This document shows, in pieces, positions 57,608-64,000 of a stretch of 64,000 nt of DNA (the stretch's first letter is position 1; each line of letters opens with the position of its first letter). The stretch lies in the NCBI RefSeq assembly GCF_026651875.1, contig NZ_CP104067.1, positions 4,702,501 through 4,766,500 on the forward strand, in the 5' to 3' direction. The DNA is from Alicyclobacillus fastidiosus (GTDB lineage: Bacteria; Bacillota; Bacilli; Alicyclobacillales; Alicyclobacillaceae). A program made the translations under genes and the position numbers. Under the pieces are notes generated by a model that did not search any database, was not told the DNA's origin, and was given only the letters and a program-made list of their open reading frames with translations.

Positions 57608-59125
57608 TCACATCACCCGGGCGAGATTTTTCGTTTTCCTCATGTCCCCTGTTTCACGAAAACGATTGTGCCAAGACAACGCCTCTTCAAGAAGGTGCGG
57701 CGTCTGTCCACCGCGACGCTGTGCTCTCTCAAAATAGTCGAGGAGGGCATCCCGGTAGTCTGGATGCGCCAAGGTACTGATGATGGTGCGCGCGCGCTGA
57801 CGTGGTGAGAGCCCGCGTAAATCGGCAAGCCCTCGCTCAGTCACGAGTACGTCTACGTCGTGCTCGGTGTGATCGACGTGTGTCACAAACGGCACGATAC
57901 TGGAAACGCGCCCGCCTTTGGCCACCGATTTCGTCACAAACACCGTGAGTGCCGCGTTTCTTGCGAAATCCCCGGAACCTCCGATGCCGTTCATCATGTG
58001 AGTCCCAAATACGTGTGTGGAATTGACGTTTCCGTATATGTCCGCCTCGAGGGCCGTATTCATCGCGATGACCCCAAGCCGGCGGACGACCTCGGGATGG
58101 TTTGATATTTCCTGTGGTCGTAAAATCATTCTGTCGCGATAGCGAGCGATGTCGTTCGTCACACGCCGTGCCTTGTGCTCCGACAGAGTCAACGACGAGG
58201 CGGATGCAAACGACACTTTCCCCGCGTCAAACAACTCAAACACGGCATCTTGCATCACTTCCGTATAAATCTCCAGATGCTCGAACGCGGAGTTGACCAG
58301 GCCGCTGAGCACTGCGTTCGACACGGAACCGACGCCGCTTTGGAGTGGTGCGAGTTGCTTTGGTAACCGACCATAGCGCACTTCGTGCTCGAGAAAATCC
58401 AGAATATAGCCAGCCATGCGCAAAGTATCGGCATCCGCCGGAACGATACTGGACGGCGTGTCCGACAACGTCGAAGGGACGATTGCGACGATTTTCTCTG
58501 GGTCACACGGGATAGACATACTTCCGATGCGGTCGCGTACCGAGCGAATTGGGATGGGCAGCCGCTGTGGACGATCCAGAGGAAGATAGATGTCGTGCAG
58601 GCCTTCGAACGCTTCCGGGATATTCATATTGATCTCGACGATGACATGTTTCGCTCGTTGCACGAAGATTGGGCTATTTCCGACGGAAGTCGTCGGAATG
58701 ATACCGCCGTCTTGTGTAATCGCGGTCGCCTCAATAATCGCTAAATCTATCTCCCCTAGGCTTCCGCCGCGCAGAAGCTCCGCAGTGTGACTCAAGTGCT
58801 GATCTACGTATTCCAGCTCGCCGGCGTTGATGGCCTCCCTCATGAGACCGTCAGACTGATAGGGCAAGCGGCGGCGAATCAGATGGTGAGCGCTGAGAAT
58901 ACCATCCGTGTCACCGAGGGACGCCCCTGAGTACACATCGATACTAAGCCGTTCCCCGCTCTCCTCGACGCGATTTGCCAAAGCCTGAAGTACGGCCTTG
59001 GCATCCCCTGATTTTGTGAATCCGCTAACTCCTAGTGTCATCCCATCTCGGATCCACGTTTGTGCTTCGTCTGCCGTCATAACGCGCGATTGCAATCCAA
59101 TATGTCGAATTCGATGTTCCAACAT
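57608..59125 (-). CDS. acetyl-CoA hydrolase/transferase, succinate:CoA-transferase type
   Basis: This 505-residue enzyme belongs to the Cat1/AarC group, which moves CoA between succinyl-CoA or acetyl-CoA and carboxylates. Motifs are LGVSGFTKSGDAKAV, GGIIPTTSVGNSP, the region THVFGTHMMNGIGGSGDFARNA and ERGLADLRGLSPRQRA. The ATG follows GAGGGGTGAG. A cre-like palindrome 24-37 nt upstream suggests CcpA control. A LytTR regulator precedes it on the same strand. It could feed succinate from the nearby semialdehyde pathway into CoA metabolism. Confidence 0.9.
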   Translation of the reverse strand: MLEHRIRHIGLQSRVMTADEAQTWIRDGMTLGVSGFTKSGDAKAVLQALANRVEESGERLSIDVYSGASLGDTDGILSAHHLIRRRLPYQSDGLMREAINAGELEYVDQHLSHTAELLRGGSLGEIDLAIIEATAITQDGGIIPTTSVGNSPIFVQRAKHVIVEINMNIPEAFEGLHDIYLPLDRPQRLPIPIRSVRDRIGSMSIPCDPEKIVAIVPSTLSDTPSSIVPADADTLRMAGYILDFLEHEVRYGRLPKQLAPLQSGVGSVSNAVLSGLVNSAFEHLEIYTEVMQDAVFELFDAGKVSFASASSLTLSEHKARRVTNDIARYRDRMILRPQEISNHPEVVRRLGVIAMNTALEADIYGNVNSTHVFGTHMMNGIGGSGDFARNAALTVFVTKSVAKGGRVSSIVPFVTHVDHTEHDVDVLVTERGLADLRGLSPRQRARTIISTLAHPDYRDALLDYFERAQRRGGQTPHLLEEALSWHNRFRETGDMRKTKNLARVM

Positions 59126-59148
59126 CGATACTCACCCCTCATCCACAG

Positions 59149-59162
59149 AGAAAGCGCTTTCT
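59149..59162. promoter_or_regulatory. cre-like site upstream of the CoA-transferase
   Basis: AGAAAGCGCTTTCT is a perfect 14-nt palindrome matching the CcpA-binding consensus (TGWAANCGNTNWCA) except at its ends. A half-like ACGCTTTCTG follows at about 59174-59183. Its position immediately before the gene suggests carbon-catabolite repression. Confidence 0.6.
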
Positions 59163-59292
59163 TACTTGGGATTATAACGCTTTCTGAAGGACAGGAGGAC
59201 GTTTTGGGACAGGACGTGATAATCGCGGACAGAGCCCGAATAGAGGCGACGAGTGAGGTGGGTGAATTGTGCTCTGCGGACGGCAAAATGGG

Positions 59293-59955
59293 TCAAAACC
59301 CGAGGGATTGTCGGACCTGCCTCGCGTACGTCTGCGATACCGTCAGACGAGTCCTCGATTCGTCTTTCAAGGTCACTACGAGACTGGAGCGGTCGTCCCG
59401 TTGGATGAAGTCAATCCAAGAAATGTTGACGATATACGCGCGATGAATGCGAATAAAGCAATAGCTGGGAAGCCGTTGCTCCAGCGAATGAAGCGTGTGG
59501 TCTGTCGTCAGCGAGCCGTCATTTGTATGCACCCATGTTTTCTTTTGATAGCTTTCGAAATACGCGATGTCCGGGAGGGGAACGGGTCTCCACATCGCAC
59601 CCGCTTGTCCCATCACGAACCTGAGTGGTTGTACCTGCATCAACTGCCCAGGTGGCAAGATCACCGTCAGCGCAGACTCCACACCCGCCTGCGTCCGAAG
59701 CGGATAACCCAATCCGTGGTACGACACGCCAAAAAGGGAGGAGTCCACGTCCGACTCGACGCGTTCCTGTTGGCGAAACACCTGATCTGCGATACTTCCC
59801 TTTGGCACCAGGTCCCCTGGCTCGATGTGTAAATCGTGAGTCCCAGGACGGTACAGCATGTATCTTTCCCTGTCCGCGATGGCGATGGAGGCCGCGTCGG
59901 GAATCCAGTCAGTCAATACTTGCGGAAGCTGTGTAAAAATAGACAGATCCGTCAC
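59293..59955 (-). CDS. LytTR-domain regulator with N-terminal sensor-like region
   Basis: The 220-residue protein has a C-terminal LytTR DNA-binding domain (DIAYFESYQKKTWVHT, HTLHSLEQRLPSYCFIRIHRAYIVNISWI, SRTRLTVSQTYARQVRQSLG). The N-terminal 110 residues read like a PAS/GAF-type fold (TDWIPDAASIAIADRERYMLY, GVSYHGLGYPLRTQAGVESALTVIL) rather than a receiver, so it may sense a ligand directly. It lies 167 nt upstream of the CoA-transferase on the same strand and probably controls it. Confidence 0.8.
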   Translation of the reverse strand: MTDLSIFTQLPQVLTDWIPDAASIAIADRERYMLYRPGTHDLHIEPGDLVPKGSIADQVFRQQERVESDVDSSLFGVSYHGLGYPLRTQAGVESALTVILPPGQLMQVQPLRFVMGQAGAMWRPVPLPDIAYFESYQKKTWVHTNDGSLTTDHTLHSLEQRLPSYCFIRIHRAYIVNISWIDFIQRDDRSSLVVTLKDESRTRLTVSQTYARQVRQSLGF

Positions 59956-60004
59956 GCTGTGGCTCGCTCCCTTCTGGTCAGTCCTGGCGATATTGTGACG
60001 TCAA

Positions 60005-60042
60005 CCGCAGAAAGCGTGGTCACAAAGAGACCACGCTTTCGC
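60005..60042. repeat. hairpin between the aldolase and LytTR genes
   Basis: GAAAGCGTGGTC and GACCACGCTTTC form a 12-bp perfect stem with a short loop, downstream of the aldolase stop on the minus strand. There is no clear U-tract, but the position suits a terminator of the galactonate operon. Confidence 0.6.
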
Positions 60043-60078
60043 CGTTCTGCTCCACCTTAGCAGATGAGAAAGTGAAAG

Positions 60079-60720
60079 TTACCCTCTGTGGGTGCGATAC
60101 AAATCGACAAAGGAACGGGCCATCTCGCGAATGGCGTCGTAATCACCGCGCTCGACGGCAGCCTTGTTGACCAGGCTGCCGCCCAGCCCTAGAGCGAGCA
60201 CACCCGCGTCAAAGAATTCTCCGGCGTTCTCAAGTGTTACCCCACCAACGGCCATCAACGGTACATTCGCCAGCGGACCTCGAACTTCTTTGATGTACCT
60301 TGCCCCCATTGTACCAGCCGGGAAAACTTTCACAAATTGCGCACCAGCGCTGTATGCGTCATAGATTTCAGTCGGCGTCAGGGCCCCTGCCATGACAGGG
60401 ATATTCGCCTCGACCCCGACGTGGATCACGCTCCGATCTACGTTTGGCGTGACGAAAAACTGGGCGCCGTGCGCTTTCGCCGCGAGGGCTTGCTGCTCGT
60501 TGAGCACGGTGCCAGCCCCGACGCTCATCGAATCTCCAAACTTGGACAGGAGGGATGCGATGGCCTCGAGGGCCCCCTCCGTGTTGAGCGTCACCTCGAC
60601 GAGGCGAATTCCGCCGTCGTACAGCGCTTGCACCAGTGGATGGATCACGCTCGTATCGATCCCCCGGATGATCGCCACGACACCTGTTTCTTGAAGTCGC
60701 GATGCAATGACGTCGCTCAC
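60079..60720 (-). CDS. eda: KDPG/KDPGal aldolase
   Basis: This 213-residue class I aldolase cleaves 2-keto-3-deoxy-6-phosphosugar acids to pyruvate and glyceraldehyde-3-phosphate. Motifs are VVAIIRG, VEVTLNTEGALEAI with the catalytic Glu, VGAGTVLNEQQA, FFVTPN and the Schiff-base lysine in FVKVFPAG. The GTG start follows GGGAGG. With DgoD and a KDG-type kinase upstream on the same strand it completes a galactonate-degradation pathway. Confidence 0.92.
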   Translation of the reverse strand: MSDVIASRLQETGVVAIIRGIDTSVIHPLVQALYDGGIRLVEVTLNTEGALEAIASLLSKFGDSMSVGAGTVLNEQQALAAKAHGAQFFVTPNVDRSVIHVGVEANIPVMAGALTPTEIYDAYSAGAQFVKVFPAGTMGARYIKEVRGPLANVPLMAVGGVTLENAGEFFDAGVLALGLGGSLVNKAAVERGDYDAIREMARSFVDLYRTHRG

Positions 60721-60755
60721 TTTACCAGACCTCCCACACTTCTACCTTTGTACCG

Positions 60756-61142
60756 TTATGCACTGACGTCGCTTGCCGCTGTGCGATGGCGCTTAACGAC
60801 AGCGGATGCGTCCTTCGTAAAGAGTTGTAGCAGCATCGCCACCACCGCAGCGGCGGCTGCCACGACGAATCCGACAATGTAGCCGCTCGACGTGCTCCAA
60901 CCGCCTGCAGCCTGGATGAGCCACCCTTCCAGCGGCGCAGCAGGCACGCTTCCGAGAAATACGAGCATCAATAGAAATCCCATCGCAGAACCGGCCGCTT
61001 TCGGCGCATGATCCGCCATCATCGCGTACTGAACTGGAAACACCCAGGCGACGATGAAGCCTACGAAAATAGCACCCACGAGGAACATAAGATACTCACA
61101 ATTTAGGTTGCGCTGCGTATACGATGGGCGCGATGATTGCAT
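60756..61142 (-). pseudogene. MFS transporter, C-terminal remnant
   Basis: The 128 codons encode only the last three or four membrane segments of a major facilitator permease (VGAIFVGFIVAWVFPVQYAMMADHAPKAAGSAMGFLLML, SGYIVGFVVAAAAAVVAMLL). About 300 N-terminal residues are missing, replaced by about 20 unrelated codons. It occupies the transporter position of the galactonate operon. The MFS protein at 9973-11280 may be a functional substitute. Confidence 0.78.
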
Positions 61143-61211
61143 TGGCTTGCCCCCCTAGTCGTCAGTTAAGCGTTTTCCACCGAGATGACCCGACACGACA
61201 CGCTGCCGTCG

Positions 61212-62078
61212 TCAGGGAAAGTACACGAACCGTTCACCGACGGCGGACATATGAAACTTCAAGTCGCGGTGCTCGTGAAACAAGTAATCGACCAGATGCG
61301 AAGGATTGTCGCGGTTGTTCGGGAACATATCGTAATGATTCGGCATCATTAAATCGACTCCGATGTCGACCGCGAAGTCGATCGCCTCACGCGCTGTCAT
61401 ATTTCCCACAATCCCGCGTTTTGAGCGAGCGTAATCGCCGCCATTGATCGGCAGCAGTGCGATTTGCGGGCGTATCCCGCGCATGGTTTGAACGAGAGCG
61501 TCCGTGATGACGGTGTCGCCGCTGTGGTAGATACAGACGCCTCCGATGCGCATGACATACCCTAGATACAGATGATCCCCTGCTGCATCCGTCTCATAGG
61601 CCGTGTGAGCTGCGGCGACAGGTACTATCTCAACCTCCCCGACTTGAATCGGCTCTTCGGCACGCGCCAAAACGAGGGCTTCCTCGGCAACTCCACACGC
61701 CAAGAGAAGGTGAGCATGGGGAGCCGGGAGGACAAAGCGAGTCGTCGATGACGCGCGGTGAAGTTGAGAAATGGTCGCCAGGTCCATGTGATCGTCGTGA
61801 TGATGGGTCAAAAGGACCACGTCGACAAGGGACAAGTCCTCCGGCTGAAGCGGCGGATCGTATTCTCGAACAAATTCGGTGGTCGGATCGTTGACCTCAA
61901 TCGACCTCGTCAGATACGGATCTACGGCGATGGTGGGGACGTTTGCCCCACGACTCGCCGCCCCCTTCACCAACACGCCAGCCTGCCCAAGGTTCCAAAG
62001 CGCGACTGCACCAAGGGGCACGGCAGTGCTTTCAATTTCTGCGCGCAATGGAGCGCTCTGTCGATACACTTTCGACAT
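61212..62078 (-). CDS. metallo-beta-lactamase-fold hydrolase, UlaG-like
   Basis: The 288-residue metal-dependent hydrolase has VLLTHHHDDHMD (metal-binding motif), an IYHSGDTVIT segment with the bridging Asp, INGGDYAR and MMPNHYDMFPNN with a late histidine ligand. It resembles L-ascorbate-6-phosphate lactonase UlaG. The ATG at 62078 follows GAGGGGGG and lies 14 nt after the dgoD stop. Within a galactonate operon it probably opens a sugar lactone; the exact substrate is unknown. Confidence 0.85.
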   Translation of the reverse strand: MSKVYRQSAPLRAEIESTAVPLGAVALWNLGQAGVLVKGAASRGANVPTIAVDPYLTRSIEVNDPTTEFVREYDPPLQPEDLSLVDVVLLTHHHDDHMDLATISQLHRASSTTRFVLPAPHAHLLLACGVAEEALVLARAEEPIQVGEVEIVPVAAAHTAYETDAAGDHLYLGYVMRIGGVCIYHSGDTVITDALVQTMRGIRPQIALLPINGGDYARSKRGIVGNMTAREAIDFAVDIGVDLMMPNHYDMFPNNRDNPSHLVDYLFHEHRDLKFHMSAVGERFVYFP

Positions 62079-62092
62079 TGGAAATTCCCCCC

Positions 62093-63241
62093 TCACCATT
62101 CGGCAACCGTTCCGTCTTCGTTGCGCCACACTGGATTCTTCCAGTTGTGACCTTCCTCCGCGGCCTTGCGAACGTACGCCTCATCGACTTCGATTCCCAG
62201 TCCCGGCTGATCTGGGAGCGCAACAAACCCGTTCTCGTAATGAAACACCGTTGGATTTGCTAAATAGTCGAGCAAGTCATTTGTCTTGTTGTAATGAATA
62301 CCTAGGCTCTGTTCTTGAATAAACACGTTCGGCGTACACGCGTCCATCTGCAGACAAGACGCCAACGCAATCGGCCCTAGTGGACAGTGAGGTGCCACCG
62401 TGACGTCATACGCCTCCGCCATGGTGGCGATCTTCTTCGATTCAGAAATCCCACCCGCATGGGACAGGTCTGGTTGAATGATGTCCACATACCCATCTTC
62501 AAGCAGATTTTTGAAATCCCAACGCGTATACATGCGCTCGCCAGTCGCGATCGGCGTCGAGGTGTGCCTCGCAATCTCGCGTAGCGCCTCGTTATTTTCC
62601 GAGAGTACTGGCTCTTCGATGAACATCAAATTGAACGGTGCCAGTTCTTTGGCGAGGACTTTCGCCATCGGTTTGTGAATGCGGCCGTGAAAGTCGACGG
62701 CGATGCCAAAGTCTCGACCTACGGCATCGCGCACGGCTTGCACGCGTTGCAAAACCTCGTCGACCTTGACATACGAATCGATGAAGTGCATCTCTTCCGA
62801 TGCGTTCATCTTAATCGCGGTGAACCCCAACTCCCGCTTCTCTCTGGCGGCTGCCCCGACGTCCGCCGGCCTGTCGCCACCAATCCAGGAATAGACGCGA
62901 ACCTTGTCGCGGGCGCGCCCGCCAAGAAACTCATAGACCGGGAGGTTGTAGCGCTTGCCTTTCAAGTCCCAAAGCGCTTGGTCGATGCCGGCGATAGCGC
63001 TCATCAGAATCGGCCCTCCGCGATAGAACCCGGCACGGTACAACACTTGCCAGATATCTTCAATTCGGTTTGGGTCCTGCCCGACGATGTAATCTTCCAT
63101 TTCCTTGACCGTCGCTGCCACAGCGGCAGCGTGGCCTTCCACAATGGGTTCACCCCACCCTGTCAGCCCGTCATCCGTCGTCAGTTTCAGAAATAGCCAA
63201 CGCGGTGGGACAAGAAATAACTCCATCTTGGCGATCTTCAC
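62093..63241 (-). CDS. dgoD: D-galactonate dehydratase
   Basis: This 382-residue enolase-superfamily dehydratase converts D-galactonate to 2-keto-3-deoxygalactonate. Key features are the capping-domain start MKIAKMELFLVPPRW, IAVDFHGRIHKP (metal-ligand Asp and His), MFIEEPVLSEN, ATGERMYTRWDF and VAPHCPLGPIALAS with the catalytic His. These match DgoD closely. The GTG start follows GAGGAGG. It lies 17 nt after the kinase stop. Confidence 0.93.
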   Translation of the reverse strand: MKIAKMELFLVPPRWLFLKLTTDDGLTGWGEPIVEGHAAAVAATVKEMEDYIVGQDPNRIEDIWQVLYRAGFYRGGPILMSAIAGIDQALWDLKGKRYNLPVYEFLGGRARDKVRVYSWIGGDRPADVGAAAREKRELGFTAIKMNASEEMHFIDSYVKVDEVLQRVQAVRDAVGRDFGIAVDFHGRIHKPMAKVLAKELAPFNLMFIEEPVLSENNEALREIARHTSTPIATGERMYTRWDFKNLLEDGYVDIIQPDLSHAGGISESKKIATMAEAYDVTVAPHCPLGPIALASCLQMDACTPNVFIQEQSLGIHYNKTNDLLDYLANPTVFHYENGFVALPDQPGLGIEVDEAYVRKAAEEGHNWKNPVWRNEDGTVAEW

Positions 63242-63258
63242 GTGATCTACCTCCTCGA

Positions 63259-64000
63259 TTACCGCGAAACGGTCGTTCTTTGTCCTGTCATAAACGCCAC
63301 GAGTTCGTCGCGCCTTGGCAAGGTCTCGTAATCCCCCTTGCCGCAGACTGCCATTGCGCCAAGGGCGCAGGCCCTTCGAACCGCGGCTTCGGTATCCAGA
63401 TGATCCAATAGACCTGATAGAAGTCCTGCGGCAAACGCGTCGCCTGCCCCGACTTCATCTACCAGTGCGACTTCAAAACCGTTTACGTACCCTCGTGAGT
63501 CGGCCGTTCGATAGTAGGCGCCTTGCGGGCCGAGTTTGACCACCACGAGTTTGGCGCCGCGAGACATGAACGAATCGGCGATGTCCTCGGGCGTCGACAG
63601 CCCCGTCAAGGTCCGTCCCTCGTCGATGCCAGGCAACACGATATCCGCATAACTGGCGATTTCCAACAGGGTCGGAACTGCCTCGTCAATCGACCACAGT
63701 TTATAGCGAAGATTGGGATCAAAAGAGATTTGAATTCCCTTGCACCGCGCTTCCTTCAACAAGGCCGCGACGGTCTTCCGATTTTGTGCGCTCAGCGCTG
63801 GCGTCACACCTGTGACGTGAAAGAACCGGGCCGCGTGAAGCAGGGATTGATCGATATCCGTATGGCGTATTTCACTGGCTGCAGAATGTTTGCGGTAATA
63901 TTGAACATTTGTTCCGTGCAGCCGAGTATGCTCTTTGAAGAAGACACCCGTCGAGCGGGATTCGTCGATTCCGACACCGGACACATCCACGCCTTCACCG
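63259..64000 (-). CDS. PfkB-family 2-keto-3-deoxy-sugar-acid kinase (5' end outside window)
   Basis: The visible 247 codons hold the C-terminal three-quarters of a ribokinase-fold enzyme. They include GVFFKEH, a region with FDPNLRYKLW, VVKLGPQGAYY and the catalytic VDEVGAGDAFAAGLL with the general-base Asp. The frame is open to the window edge, so the start lies beyond it. With DgoD and the aldolase, the substrate is probably 2-keto-3-deoxygalactonate or -gluconate. Its N terminus cannot be compared with the remnant at 11281-11458. Confidence 0.88.
   Translation of the reverse strand, partial: GEGVDVSGVGIDESRSTGVFFKEHTRLHGTNVQYYRKHSAASEIRHTDIDQSLLHAARFFHVTGVTPALSAQNRKTVAALLKEARCKGIQISFDPNLRYKLWSIDEAVPTLLEIASYADIVLPGIDEGRTLTGLSTPEDIADSFMSRGAKLVVVKLGPQGAYYRTADSRGYVNGFEVALVDEVGAGDAFAAGLLSGLLDHLDTEAAVRRACALGAMAVCGKGDYETLPRRDELVAFMTGQRTTVSR

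Overview
The window comes from a spore-forming, moderately GC-rich Firmicute, most likely Alicyclobacillus or a close relative. The evidence is a Bacillus-type rRNA operon with classic leader/spacer processing sequences, purine-rich Shine-Dalgarno sites with frequent GTG/TTG starts, a CotS-family spore coat protein, a sporulation-type PAS histidine kinase, a LicT/GlcT-type antiterminator and CcpA/BirA-type sites. The genus is inferred, not proven. Most genes lie on the minus strand.

Layout. 1-2.8 kb: 5' part of a 23S gene, a complete 16S gene and two rrn promoters, all on the minus strand. 3.1-8.2 kb: an intact formate locus (MpsC/DUF2294 gene, hairpin, formate channel, formate dehydrogenase, DUF1641 protein). 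8.4-12.6 kb: a decaying sugar/RuMP locus (truncated lipoprotein, hexulose-phosphate isomerase, deletion-damaged hexulose-phosphate synthase, MFS transporter, sugar-kinase stub, LacI regulator without its DNA-binding domain). 12.8-14.4 kb: small genes and an apparently autoregulated MarR gene. 14.7 kb: a DnaA-box array. 14.8-22.6 kb: spore/envelope genes (CotS, damaged glycosyltransferases, two related Lsm-like small proteins, PAS histidine kinase, XhlA-like protein) and bioB under a BirA-type operator. 22.8-29.7 kb: an N-acetylglucosamine regulon (nagB, DeoR regulator, nagA, EIIA, HPr, EIIBC, an EIIC stub, antiterminator with RAT site). 29.9-33.4 kb: a giant protein made of 93 perfect decapeptide repeats. 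33.5-35.6 kb: cidA/lrgB and a LysR regulator. 35.8 kb: a fabF remnant running into a second DnaA-box array with the same spacing as the first. 36-39.7 kb: nrdAB behind a cobalamin riboswitch. 39.9-43.9 kb: peptide-binding lipoprotein, M20 amidohydrolase, LysR regulator. 44.7-48.6 kb: a second formate dehydrogenase locus whose catalytic gene carries two frameshifts. 48.7-51.7 kb: prfC and rpoN. 51.9-56.6 kb: a sigma-54 module (aldehyde and alcohol dehydrogenases, truncated lactonase, -24/-12 promoter, three palindromic upstream sites, PAS-AAA+ activator). 57-60 kb: Zur-like regulator, CoA-transferase with a cre-like site, LytTR regulator. 60-64 kb: a galactonate (DgoD/KDG kinase/KDPG aldolase) operon with a broken transporter, cut by the window edge.

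Two themes stand out. Gene decay is widespread: about ten frameshifted, truncated or deletion-bearing genes sit beside intact paralogs. Regulatory RNA and DNA elements are unusually legible: a B12 riboswitch, a RAT antiterminator, leader hairpins before both formate operons, a BirA-type operator, an operator-and-hairpin marR leader, a sigma-54 promoter with upstream sites, and the paired DnaA-box arrays.
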